Below, one piece after another: positions 14,601 through 28,823 of a stretch of DNA of 64,000 nucleotides. Source of the DNA: Onchocerca lupi. Lineage: Eukaryota > Nematoda > Chromadorea > Rhabditida > Onchocercidae. The notes under the pieces were generated by a model. It saw nothing but the letters and a program-made list of their open reading frames with translations. It was not told the DNA's origin and did no database searches. Where the stretch lies: positions 62,001 to 126,000 of the forward strand of contig JAOVVO010000092.1 of NCBI GenBank assembly GCA_028564675.1, given 5' to 3'. The position numbers were made by a program, and so were the translations under genes. Within the stretch, counting starts at the first letter, position 1; every line of letters starts with the position of its first letter.

Positions 14601-17600
14601 ATCTGAAGTTGTTAGGAAATGCTGAATTTCTTACTTTAGTATTCAACAATAATAATTGGAATAATTAAGAGAACTAAAAATTTTCAGAATGAGAAGAGTT
14701 ATAACTTATCAGATAAGTAATGGATATCATTTCCTCTATTGTAATGATGATCATCGATTCCACTGAATCATTAACCTTTCAAATCAGTAATTATTGCGGA
14801 TTACTAATTGGTTTCTTTTTGTTCTGAAGTAATAATTTGAAAAATCCTCGATGATCGATGGATAATTTGGACTGATTGATATTCATTCTTTTCGATTCAT
14901 TTATATGTTTTCCTTTCTGTCTTTGACGAATGATTGCTTTTGAAATACTGATGTCATTTTAAAGAAAAAGTGGAAAAAGGTATTCGTTCAATTATTCATT
15001 TTCAGTACTCATTTCCTCCATTTCCGGTCTGTTTTTCTTTTGCCATCCCTAGAAATAAGCTCTTCGCATGAAGTCGGAGACAGCGGACGCAGCAACAATC
15101 GAGCCATTCGAGCCGATATTTAATTAATATCAAGAACAGACAGATGAGAATAGAAATAAAAATTTTAAATATGATCATAGTTGTCTGTTAGTACTCGGCT
15201 CTTCTTTCCCTTCATTTGCGTTGTTCTGTCAATGAGAAAACAAGAAATGAAATTAATTAATTAAAAATAAAATCATATAAGCTGCAAGAGAAATTACTCA
15301 TCTTTATTCATCTACAAACTTCGCTTCAGTGGAAGTTCAAATGAGGTGATTCTGAAATTCGATCCTTTCGATTTTGCAAAAATAATATCTGTTATTGATG
15401 ATAATGGTCTGTCATAATTGTAGCTTCTTTACTTTTATTTCTTTTCATTTTCTCCTCTCTCTCTTTCTTTCTTTCTTATTCCATTCAAAAATTAAAAAAT
15501 TTAATAGTGCCATAAGATCTTGGGATAAGAGTTTATGATTAGATACGGTTAATCTGTGCAGTGTGAAACATCTAGTAGCGAGCTGTAGAAGTGTTATCAT
15601 TTGCTGTGTTGTAGTGATAATTTTGTACATTCAAAAATAAAAGTGCTCTTGGAAGAATGAATTGTTGTATGGGATCTATCGACAAATGTTACCATTTCTT
15701 TTTTTTTTTTCTGAAGAAGCATTTTAATTCTCAGGAAAGCGAACAAGTTTAGTAGCTTACAACCTGATAATGCAATTATAATTTCATACAACGCGTGGTG
15801 TCACTTCGGAAGAAGGCTTACGTCAGTTCTGAATCTCCTATCGCGCTGAATCATTTTGATATACTTTGTTAAACATTATATTGGATGCAACAATTTCCCA
15901 TAGAACTTCCACCACGCATTTCATCGCAGATGGGAAAGGAGCAGCGATATTCAACGGAGAGTTGAATAAATCAAGAAAGTTGGAAAATTGAGTTGCGGGA
16001 ATGGATGAATAATGTAGCATTCGTTTGAACAATCAAATCGTGTCATTGTGATCATCGAGAAGTCACATAACGAACACTTTTGATAATATATTTTTATCTG
16101 ATATCTGTCTTTCATAAATCTTGCAAACATGTGATATAATGTTGAGCGTTTAAAACCTCTAACTTCTTCTCTCAGCTTTGTTGCATTTCACATCTGACTT
16201 ATTTACTTTCAAAAAACTTTCTCTTGCCACTTTTTCACTTCTTTTGCTTATTTTCAGTATTTGAATCCATTTTTCTCAAATTTGATTTCTTTTGTATTTG
16301 GCAAAGAAAATAAAGATGCCATTTTCTGAGCCTTACTTAAACAGTCAAATAGGAAAACTGGAAATTATTATTGAATAATATTTCAGGAATGTTTTTGTAG
16401 TTTTGAATTCTGTTAGGACAGCTGAGTAGATAAACGAATCAACGATTGAATTTAAAGCTGTTCTGGAAGACTAATTAAAAAAAGAATTATATAATTGAAG
16501 AATAGTGTCACGAAGGACATTTGATAATAAAATATAAGGATGGATCAATTCAATTCTAACAGTTTTGTTCACTAGGGTTTGGCTGATTGGAAACTGTGAT
16601 GATGATGCTTGTGATTTGAGATATTTCCTGAATGACATCATGGGATTATTATTTCATTGGAAATGTTCTTTGGTCCATGGCTTATCATAGATTTTTTCAT
16701 CTGGAAGCATTCACATTCTGTTATGCATATACATAAAAAGCTTTCTGAATTGCTAGATCATGCCTTCACTAGTCATTATCTCATTTCCTATTTTCTATTC
16801 AAAAATCTAGTTAATAATATTGCAAGTTTCTGTGTCTCTTTGGCCCAAAATACTTGCAGAAAACTTAACTTTTTTGTGTGACAATCGCAGATCATTCAGA
16901 AAATGCATCAGAATTCATCTCCTTACTCATTTTTTCCAGTTTCGCGATATTTTCCTACCGTCTGACATACACTTCAATAGCATGAGATGAACGGTAACTG
17001 TTAATCAGATATTATCAGAATGTTAGTCAGGATGTTCAAAACTGAATTCTGTCATGACGGGTAATTGACACGCCGATTGCAGTGCTAAATTCAAGTGAAT
17101 GGCGATATGTTTTTTATCTTCAGAGTAAAGGAATTTGATGAGAGATATAAAGTTGTGTGCATGCGTAAATGCGATTGAATTTCTATGAATGAAAAACTTA
17201 AATTTCAATGGCTTTCTCCATCAACGTTTCCATTTGACACTTAAAAGTCTTGGATGAAATATTCACAAGATTGTTCAAGTTTCTAGCTGCCATTCGTGTT
17301 CCACTCGTTGAATAACGGGGTTGTTTACTAATAGGAACGTCCAGCAATCGTTACATCGTCGAATGTCATCCAATGTCTATGAATGATCTTTTCTCTTTCC
17401 TTCAAAACTTCTCATTGTTGACGATGCGATACATTTTGTGTTAAACGTCTATCCATGAACAAGAAATTAGTATCCGGTTTTCTCTCTCACTCTTTCAACT
17501 GCGAAGCAAATGGAATTATTATGGAATTGTTGCTAATTTAAAAAATCAACTATTGTTTTTAGATATTTATTAGTAAATTAGTAAAAGTAAATATTTGTGT

Positions 17601-20600
17601 TTCCATCAAGTTATCAAGTTCATATAAGGCCACTCGTCACTCGTCAAGTTATTCAGGTCATTTTCGTATCGACAGTTGAAGCAAGAACTGGCTTTGCAGG
17701 TGAATTTCTCATCTCTGAGACGATTCAGCCTTCATTAAAAAGTCTCAAACAGCCATATCATACTCTTTATTCTCTTTTCAAGTAGCACTTCTTGGTACAG
17801 CACTTCTCTGTTTTTTCTCGTCTGAACTTTTCTGAAATTCCAGATGATTCATGCCGCCTCGCTCAATACATTTTCGCATTCTTTACATTATCTCTTCTCT
17901 CGGTGCCCTCTTCATCGTCCTTTCTTTTGTCGTTAAAAAAGACCTTGAAATTGGAAAATGAATGATTGTTCAGCAGAATTCATTCCTTCCCAAACATCAT
18001 GGCTTGATTATTTGCTTCCTGATATTACATTCGTGGGTGACCATCTTGGTGATGTCATCATATGGCGACACACTGAACCAGTGGACATCTCATTCCAGAC
18101 TTTGGTTGGCCAAACAAACTTTTGTTTTACGATACAGTCTGCATCTGCTGATGGTGATTAATTTCTGATCCCAACTGGAATATGTCATTTCTACTGCATC
18201 ATTATGAAATTTAAGACTTTGACGTCTTCCGGTTTGAAACCGTTACGCAGAATTTTTGTGAGCCTTTTGTTTTCACTGCCAGCCTCATAGTTTTCAAGCA
18301 AGGCTCTAATTTATATTCCTTATTGTGTACATAGAGATGTTTTGATTGGGAAATCTAAAATAAAGTCCGCGAGAGAAGCAGAATCAAATGTGTGAGTAAT
18401 CGTTTATAACTTTTCGAGAATTAAAATAATAATTTTTCAAATCTCTTATAAGAGATTCGAAGAAATGGGAAAAAGCTCTCAGTCCGAAATATATTGCTCG
18501 CTTCATTGCATCCAAACTTCAAAACTTTTTGTCCAAAACTTTTCCGGACCTAATCATGAGACGTCTGCTGTTACACGTATTTAGGATGCAGAAATCAAAA
18601 AAATTGGAGCAGAAAGAGGGAATATTATTCTTCCGGAAAATTAGAAATAACGGTAATGCCATCTCTTCATGAATCTCCATAACCAAAGCTACATTCTTGC
18701 TTTCTACCATTTTCATTCTGGAAATTTACAATATTTTCATTAATTTTTTACTGATATATACTTAACCTTGAGTCGACTTTATTACATTATCATCAATTTC
18801 TTAATTTTCTGATGAGAGCAATCGATCCACAAATTTTCCTGTAATGAAATTCCGGTTCTTGTTGAAAAGATCATGAAGCAGAAGTTACATTCTTTCACAG
18901 TTTTCCTTTGATGTTGCTATTCAATTCGATGACGATGCTATGAATGGAAGAAGTAAGAAATGTATTGATGTCGTCTGATAGTATCAAACGAGACAGCAAA
19001 TAAATATTTCAGGCTGACTGGGAAATGATTCAGCTTTTAATTGTCATCATCCATACTGTGCTTCATTATAGACACATGCACATACACATGAATATATTAG
19101 AAATGGACTGAAATGTAATCAAATAATTGTGCTAGACTGAATGTTCGTTTGCATTCCTTCTTCATCTCTCATACTTTTGCTTAATTGAGCTTCTGCCGAT
19201 AATTGCTGCCATTCCTTCCCCACAACACAACATTATTCGAATATATATTTCATCTGAAAATTAGCAATCCGTGGTAATATTGCGAAACACTGCTGCAGTA
19301 CGATGTTAGGAGATGCCATTCATTTGAATCTTTCAACAGTTTGAAGCTTCAGTCTGATTTTTCGAATTATCTGATTTCAGTAGAAATGGATCACATTAAA
19401 ATGCAATAATATTACCACTGCAATGTTTGCTAGCTTCTAGGAACTTCATTTTGTTAATTTAAGGAAAAAATTGGCCATTTCCCTGTCATCATTTTTTCAA
19501 AAGTATTTTAAAAAATATGTAAAATTATGACAATTATGTTTGCATGTTTGTTTGTTTCTTCAGTAATGGATTCACTGAGAGATAAAGAAGGAAATTGCAG
19601 AAACGGAGTAATTCGAGAATTGCTTCGACATTATCCAATTTCTACTTTTCAGTATGATTTTTCGCTTAGTGAAGTTTATGCTCAATCGCGAGAAGTGTAA
19701 ATTATGCATAGATGATCATTTTTCATCACTTTTCCCTTCGCCCCATTTGATCAGTCGTTGAATGCGTTTGGTTGCCATTTCATCCATCTATCGATCGATG
19801 ATGTGTTGCTGAATGTTTGTAACGAATTTCATTTTTCAAGCAGATCTGTAAAATTGTGAAATCAGGCATCCATTTTGTCATCAGACATGCTTTTCAAGCC
19901 TTCTCGCTCGTGAAAATTCTCGTAGGAGTGGGAAAATGGAAAGCGATGTGAGCGATTCTAAGTGGAAGTGCCAGGCCGAAGATGGATGAAGCTTACTTAA
20001 CTGATAAACAGTGAGTGCGTAGAGGAATATTTTTGTTTTTTCCTCTCTTCCTCTTGTCTGCTCCCTTGGGTGGTATAATTGGAAATGAGAGTATATGAGT
20101 AGCAGTAATAAGCCTTATTTTAATTACATTTCAGGATGATAGTATCGGCAAATGAAAGTGTTCTAGCAGGTTGTGCCATTGACGATTGTCTCTCTTTCAA
20201 AGTTCCTTCCCCTCACTTTTTCTCGATGGAGGTTCAAGTTACTTCATTAATGAGCCGTTACATATCACATGGCCGAACAGATGAAAGCGATCGAGACTGA
20301 GAGTGAGGAGTAATGATGATGAACTTTCGTAACGAACGTTTCCTGAGATATTCCAATCATCGACGCCGATTCTCCGCTATTCTCACTTGTCTTCTGGAAC
20401 TTCCTCTCTCTATTTCATTTCTGCTATTCACTTTTCATCATTCTTTCGCGATTCTCTATCCTGAAAGTAAAAAGTAAAAACTTTCTACCGGAAATCATAT
20501 AGCACGAACTTTAAGCTTTGGTGTTACTACTGTTCAAATTAAGATAGTAGGAAAATTGCTATGAATAGATCGAAAAAAGGAAGATGTTGCTTGCTTTATA

Positions 20601-23600
20601 ATATTTCTGGAATAATGGGATATGGAGTGAGTTTAAAGAAATTTTGAATCTGAAATATCTCGCAAACAACGCACAGTAAAATACTCAAGTTCAAATTCCG
20701 ACCATGATCATATCATATCATATCATACAACTCCATCGGTAGTCTTTCCAGCAATCGGTCGCCGGTCCTTCAGTGCACATAGATTTTTGCTGTCTTTTCG
20801 TTGTCTATGAATCCCATGCCATTTTTATGTTCTTGTCAAATTTGATCAGTCGGTTTTGAAATCATACTACTATTTCGCCAAACCAATAGGCCGCTGATGT
20901 TATGATTGATATTTGTACGAACATTGTTTTGAGAATTTGGCTTTGTCAATCATTGAACATTTCATGGAATTCGCAATTATACTGCACACAGTATGGCGTC
21001 CGGATTTGGTATTCCTCCTCTTCCGGATCCATTGCAATGTTTTACTTTCTCTTTAGACTTCTTTCTTCTGTTCTGAAAGTCTTTTTTGTGGAAATTCATC
21101 TTTTTCTTGTCTGATAAATTTGCACATGATTATTCGATCAGATTGATTGAAAATTCAACTAATAAAAGAAAAAGTGGCACTATTAATTGCTTGGTAATTT
21201 AGCCAGTTCTCTGCTCCATTGATTCACGTCAACTCTCTACCTTCATTTTACTGCGATTTCCCCAGGTAAGTTGTTTACGACCTCTCGAAATAAGTTAATA
21301 ACATTTGCGAGAGAAGGAAAAATTCACTTTGCTTCTAAATGTACTTTTGTTGATTCCCATGTATGCTACTGTAGAATTTTCACCATTGTAAATGAATGAT
21401 TAAATTGATGGTATCATCTTGTTACCAATATTATTAATCTTAATTTTTAATACTCATAAAATAGATATTGATGTCATCTTTGTTCTTATCAGTGATATCA
21501 ACCATCCTTTAATCAACAATGAACAATGAAATTTATTTTTCCACTATATAGGCAAATAAATAATGATTAAATTGATGGTATCATCTTGCCTCTGATATCA
21601 TTAATCCTAATTTAACACTAATAAAATAGGTAACGGTGTTATCTCTGTTCTCATCAGTGATATCAACCATCTTTTGATCAATAATCAACAATGAAATTTA
21701 TTATACATAAATTGTGCTCGTGCAAAATTGATCGTGGATCATAGAGATGTTGGTAATAGCGATAATCATAACCTGAAGTGAATTAGAATCATTCAGAAGT
21801 ATGATTTTATGTCTTTGCATCGGATTAGCAAACTGAGTTTAGTGTACGTGAAAAGGACTCTTGGGTAAAGTTTTTTTTTTTTTTTTCAATTAATCACTGA
21901 ATGCAATTTTTCGTTGCATTATATTTATACTTTCTTGCTATATCGTCAAAATCAGTCGGAATGCAATGGAAGGTGTCCGCACAAAAAAAAAAAAAGAAAA
22001 AAGAAAAAAACATAATTGCATAAATAAATTTCAGATGAGTTCAGACTTTTGAATCAATTTCTGGAAGAAAAAAAGTTAACATTTCAGTTTGAACAAATGG
22101 AGGTGAAAATAGTTAGTTCTCTTCTTATTGCAGGTGTGAGAAGGTCTAACAGTGTAGGTCTGAAAGTGAATGTTCTCGAAATTTTTTCTTAAACAAATTG
22201 TTTGAGTGCGAAAAAAAAGCATTGCAAAATGGCCACTGAAAATGAATGATCGATCGTCATCTAGCAGTAATTGCTTCCATATGAGCCCAGCAGCATTTCT
22301 GGCCTGCTGTACCCTTCGAATTAGTAATAGATTCTTTTCCGGACAATGCTTTGCACTTATTTTTAAATTAACGAAAGCGGCTTTCTTTGCCACAGCAGTG
22401 TATCGTAATGGCCGTCGTGAAGTTAAGCCACTAGATGAGCCGAAATGTCCCCGTACTGCTGCGACGGCAGTAACGCCAAACTCTCTTCTCATCTTCGATT
22501 TTACACTTCTAGCGATCGACACATATTTATGGATCTGTTATTCTAGAGGCGAAATCCTCAAGCCATTTAACTCAAAAACATTGAAAGTTGCGGAAATAAT
22601 GAATTAGATGGCAGTCTGACCAGTTAGATGGACGATATAGACGTCTGATTTGAAATTATTGAAACTACGAATTAGCGATGCAAAGTATAACTGATAATTT
22701 TTGCAAATTTGAAAGAAAAAAGATTTGAGATTTTGAGGAAAAAGCTAGAATTGATTTATTCGTTGGAATTAAATTTCATTTCTGATTTTTAAATGGATGC
22801 TAGACATACTGACATACTCATTAGGTTTATGCACTTGGTGATACTCGATTTTTTTTTTTTTTTTTTTTTAAATTAACAGCATTTCTTGCACATTATTGAT
22901 GAAATCTATTTTTCATTTTACAAACATTTTACAGTTCATTTATTTAACTTTTAGTACCATCATTTTAACTTCCCTTGCTGATCATAAATCATATCAGTGT
23001 ACGTATTAAATGAATTAGGATAACAGTACACGTAATCGTTTCTTCCTCCATTCTGCTCCATTACACTGTAACAGTTAAATAATGATCGGCACGTCACACT
23101 TACGTTACGTTGAAACACTTAATTACCATAAACAGTCGTTATTATTATAGGTGATGCATATACAATAATAAAAGAGACACACTCTTCTCTATTCATTGAA
23201 CTATTTTGGTTAAGTGCTCATTTTAATGGAAATATAATCAATAATTCTTACTTTCAGCAAGAGAACGCATTTTGCCGAATACTTTTTATTTCCATGGTAA
23301 ATATTTTTGATATTTAACTTTTTCCTACTTCAGAAAGCTCAAAGGTCACGTCATTTCTTTTCCTTTTGCTCTATTTACAAATTAATTTCTCTTATTCTCG
23401 AAAAATTCCCAACGGTTATTCCTCCGAAATAGGAATACTGAATAATTTTTTAAACGAATAAAAATTATCTTCCATTGTCAAATTTCATTTTCCTTATTCC
23501 AAAGGATGTTATTTTTTTCCTGAATACAATTGCATTGATATTCGGCCACTGTTTATCGTTTATCGTTCACTGCAATCTTTCACTTTGTATTCTAAAAAAT

Positions 23601-25747
23601 TATGTTAATATTAGAAGGAAAGCATTGAACTTTGACAAAATTATGCATTAGAAATGACCTTTCCTTTTATTATTGCAATTGCTGTCCAATGCATTGCATG
23701 CACTGAACTGTTTGATAAATCATTCTAAATTAAAACCACATAGTTTATCTGCGGCAAAAATTTCTTAAAACTCTCCCTTATTTTCCTTTCATTTTCCAAT
23801 TCAAATTGTGTCAACCTTGTCTCTACCGCTAAATCGGAAACCCGAATGCCACACTTTCTTCACTTCAACGATCTAATTCCGGATTGAATCAGCTTGTTCA
23901 AGCAGTCTTTCTGTCTTTCCTGAATACTTCTCCATTTTAATAGTAGCCTGAGAGACAACACCTGTTTCTAAAAGGCATGCAAAGATTAGAATGAGAAAAT
24001 CCTCTATTGTTATCTTTGTTTGGGAAATCTGTTTATCCTCTGCTCAACTGATATGATATCGCTTTTTTATGCAAAATTTCTGCCTTCCACACTTCTTTTT
24101 CCATTGTTATAAAATCAAGAAGACCCTCTATTTGGCCAAGTTCGAAAAGTTTGGAATCTGAATGATTTGTGCCATAATTTATTCTTGTCTATAACGTTTT
24201 CTCATGATTTATTTAATGAGATATAGACTGAAATTTAAGGACTAACTAAAATCAGAATTTATCAAACAGTTAGCACTCATCGATTGAATGACTGATTGAT
24301 TCTTCAGGCATATCTCCTGCAATCTACTGAACATAGAACTTCTTAAAATGATCTGATCAATAGCAGTGCCATACTGTTGATTCCTCATCAGATTCCACGG
24401 TCGAAAGACGAATCACTTGAGATATTCAATTACATCAGCCTATCACATGGTGTTCAACCAGACTGAAAACTTTCGTTTGTAGTTGGGTCTGATTTGAATC
24501 AGAGACATCAGCTGATCACTTGATAGATAGCGTTGCTATCATCGTTCATCATGTGACATTGCCACGAGTCACTCACATTTTGGATAAAATCCGTGATTGC
24601 TGGCTTGTTGATGGCTCGGATTTTCTAGTTTTTCTTCGAATACTTTGCACAAAAAAGGAATAAATGAGGAAAGAGAGACGAAATTACTATCATGATATAA
24701 GATCCATCAGATTTCTTGGGCTAAAATTTTGAAAAATAGAATCTTGCTAGTCTTTCTGCACGATGATTTCTTTCCTTCCCCGTCTTCCTTACTGATATAT
24801 TAGACTGTGCCATTATTTCTTCAAATGCAATCAGTTATTTAATTGTTTACTCAAACATATTGTTTACGTTAGCATAATTCCGCAGCGTAATTTTATCCGA
24901 TTACAATTTTGTACGGTTTAAATCATTGGAGTGTAACTTAGACTTTCGTATGTTTACATCGGTCTGGAAGAATAATAAATGAATGGGAAAAATGTTAGCA
25001 GTGATTGCAGTTTGCTCAACCAACACACATATTACATTAAGTACTCCTCTAAATAATGAAATGAAATTCACTTGATGGGAAGAATGGTCTATTTGTCACC
25101 TGTCTCATTTGACATTCATGATGTCATCTTTGTGTCAAACTTTGCAAAAAAGTTTTAAAAGGCGCAATAGAATATTTTAATTTTTACCAGTCTCTTAAAA
25201 CTGAGAATCTTTCTTTTCGTTTTTCATCTAATCTGAACTTTAAATTCTTATTTGATTTGAAACACGCACGAAAGATCCATCAAGGATAAATGTTGAAATT
25301 GGCTTTAACTTGTTGGAAATGCCGTCTAAATGAAAACATTGGCCCGAAAGTTTGACAGATAAGAAACAGTCAGTCTTTTATGTTTTGGCATGAAAATTTG
25401 AACTTTTTCGACTCGAAATAGCAACATTTACGATAGGAAATGACTAATCATCGTCATTGCATCTATAAGCTGTTTGTCATGAATGCATATTTCGCTCCGG
25501 AAATGAAAATTTCAAGCAATAACTGATCTCTCATCTCTTGAATTGGTTTGAAATAGTCAAACTGGCATTTGGCAAATGAGGTCAACTGATGGATGCATCT
25601 TAATAAACTGCAAAGGTCATCATTACTGATGGTGCTAAGCGATGAAAACCTTTCTAGAGAGAGAGGAAGAAGAGTTAGAAAATTAGAAGGAGAAGAAAAA
25701 TCCTAAAAGACGAATAAAATAGCTTTCTCAAGTGTTTGCTATTGCTA

Positions 25748-25783
<36 letters not shown>

Positions 25784-28700
25784 GTGTGTGCGAGAGGAGA
25801 GAATTTTCGTTGCCATAAAATTTTCTCTTTACCTTTCTCTCTCTCTCCCTCCCTCCTTCCATCCTTCCTTCCTTCTTCTTCAACCCAACCACCTGAGAAA
25901 TCATTTGTTTCCTTTTTTAAACTAATAAGTAAACTATAGATGCATCATTATAAAATTTGATGTTACAATCGGCCAAAATGGACGCAATTCAGGACCGGAA
26001 AATGATGAAAGGAAAGGAAGAGAAGAGAAGAGAAGAGAAGAGAAGAGAAGAGAGGGGAAGAAGAAATTAGGGGAAATCAGTGTTCGTTTCGTTTTTCCTT
26101 TTCATATTCCCTCGCAATATACAATGACGTTTTTTAGTGAAATGTTCGCTTTTTTCCTTCCTCTTTTGACTGGTAAATTGTTGCTTATATTTTCATAGAT
26201 TTCGCCGGTTGGTTTTTGACAAGAAACAAACAGGAAATTCTCGGACAAACTCATCCCGATCACGTTTCTCACCTTATTCAACGAAGGCGGACACGTTACG
26301 TCGACGGATTCTTCGGGGAATATTGCTGTTACTGCCTTATTATTGCTATATTAACTACTATTATCTTCGTTTTGCTTTAATTTCTTTCTATCTTCCTCTT
26401 TCTCTCTTTTTATTTTATTTCCCATTCTCCCACTTTGATACTAAATCGAAATTTTTCTCATCCACTCCTTTCTTCCGCAAGTTTCACTTTCCTCAAACAC
26501 TTCATATTGTCACTACTACCACTACCACTACTATTACTACTACTACTACTACTACTGTAATCACTGATATCATTACTTCAGCAGTAGTAGCAACGGATTG
26601 AAAGACAAGCTTGGCACAGGTTACTATTCATTTATCAGCCAGTATATGCTCTAATCGAGTCTTGCATAAACTGCTTGGTTCTTTCTTTCCTAAATCACGT
26701 TATCAGGTCTTCGAATTTCTGTCTCGTTTTGTCGAGTCCTGACAATTTACGCAACATTCCATACTGTTCTTATCATTGTTATCATTCTTTTCCCTATTTA
26801 GACTAATCTTTATTTCTACTGATTTATTGCCATCTATTATTTCTATTCCATTACTGTCTCGAAAGAAAATTTTTCGAATCAAAATACGAGACCACTTCAT
26901 AAGTGTGTTTCAGTCGTCAATTTCGGAAAGAAAACTTTCGATTTCTTAATTGAAATCACTTGGAAATTCGCTTGTCAGCGTAAATATCAGAAGTACAGTG
27001 ATAACGTAACAACGCATCAAAACGTTACCGTCTTGCATTGTATCAGCTCCGGCAGCATCGACGGCAACGCTGTTTCCACATACCGCAACATTTGATAGTA
27101 GGAATCAATCCAGAAGTTTCCTCAGTACTTCAGCATTTTATCCACTCTCAGGATACAACGCAGCAGCAACAACACTGATACCAGCAGTCGAAGCACAGGC
27201 TGCATTTCTGCACCATCCTAACGCACATATTTCCACCACAACTTATTTCCACCAGCAGTATCCCAATTTTCAACCTCCCGCTACAGCTGCTGTAGCAGCC
27301 GCTAATTTCCTTTCCGGTAATAACCTAAAAAATACTGATATCGCTGGTATCACCCTAAGTACTAGTAACAAGCGTAAATCATCAACAGTTTACAGTAATA
27401 TATCGGATAGTAAATTATACCGTGGCAGCCACTTCGCTATTACATCTGATTCATTCCCTGCAATACCTGTGAATTCGAAAAAAACGTGTCTGAAACTTGG
27501 CGATAATCCATTTCCCGGTATCATATCGGAAATTAATCCAACAGTCCATTCCTCCGCAGCTGCATGTATGGCTGCATCACCTATAAGACCGATAATTGGT
27601 CAGCAACAACATTCGTCGCAACAGCAGCTTATCATCGCTACTGATATCAGTAACCGTCAACAGTGCCGTAATCATCATAATCGTCATCCTAACAATAACG
27701 AACAATCGTCGCGAATTGCTATCGCATCATCCACCACCGCTGTCAGTCTACAAGAATCTGTCTGCAGTAGACGACAACATTCATCTATGGATCAGGTGCG
27801 ACACTCGCAACAATCACAACAGTCACAATCGCAGCAAGATTCCCAGGAACAAATGGTATCGTCATATAAACCATTGCACATATTACGCTCTCATTCACAT
27901 GAACAGATCCCAAGTTAAATCTGCATATCAAAAATTCGACTGTAGTTAAATTTAAATCCTGATATATTTAGGTTATTTCCTCCAGGTTGAGAATTCAGTG
28001 TCTAATTAATTAGTCCTAAACGTGAAGTAGATCTGTTCGATGCAATATTTAATATTTGATCAACTGATAATATAGCTTCTCAAATTAGTCCAGCTGATGT
28101 GATGATAAATTTAACTGGAGAAAAATTCCATTCCTAACAGAAAGCATTTGTTTCATTCGGAAATACTGTTTATTAAGAAATAAGAAGGTCTTAGGTCAGT
28201 TGGAAATTTAATTATTTTATTTGGAATGGTAAGTTTGTGTATGCTTCTATGTATGTATTTGTATGAAGTCATCAAATTAAATTTCTAGTTACAAAGAAAA
28301 TTGCATATTTTAAATATTTCTCATACTTTTAATTCAAAATTTTCATATCTTTGTATTACCGTTACTGGTCATGATAACCAGTTGACAGGAAGCGAAGATG
28401 TCATTTTAATTTTAGATTTCGTTTTCAAGCACTTTCTGATTAGAAAAAAGTGAATTTGCTGATGAATGCCAGAAAGAAATTATTTGATTGGATACAATTT
28501 CAAGAATAAGAAGAGGACGAGAATTTAATTTAAATATTTTCAGGCATCAAATCTATTAGTTCTGGGCAATGGTTCGACAGCATCCGGTGCAGCTCCGATT
28601 AGTGCATCCGCACTGGATATCTCGGCATGCACTCAGCAACAGCCAAATTCGGTACTGCGTGTTATCATCGAGAATATGCTGTACCCGGTGACTCTCGATG

Positions 28701-28792
28701 TGCTGCACCAGATATTCTCCAGATATGGCAAAGTCCTTCGGATCATCACATTTAATAAAAATAGTCAGACCTTTTCCTTTTTTATCTTCTTG

Positions 28793-28823
<31 letters not shown>

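Larger units (their letters stand above)
4074..28543 (+). other. 24.5 kb ptb-1 intron
   Basis: Intron between the end of RRM1 (exon 3968-4073, ending in phase 0) and the exon that opens RRM2 (28544). It is far longer than any other intron here, most of which are below 1 kb. It contains a terminal-type coding exon at 27047-27918, shorter protein-like pieces listed separately, microsatellites, a 167-bp tandem duplication and a possible solo LTR. In the rest, which is AT-rich with scattered GC-richer patches (about 6200-6490, 9860-10460, 14100-14540), I see no recognisable gene. Confidence 0.8.

Noticed and set aside
17597..18168. Two overlapping + strand ORFs, with acceptor-like sites at 17656 and 17842
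   Set aside because: Two frames are open over the same bases and neither shows a recognisable protein; the splice sites do not form a consistent chain.
25736..25939. 67-codon ORF rich in Cys-Val
   Set aside because: It is the translation of the GT microsatellite and the following CT-rich tract.
27596..27949. 117-codon ORF overlapping the terminal exon at 27047-27918
   Set aside because: Shadow frame (Ile/Asn/His-rich); the longer frame is open much further upstream and has more natural composition.
28556..28819. 87-codon minus-strand ORF
   Set aside because: Antisense of the ptb-1 RRM2 exon plus the AC repeat.
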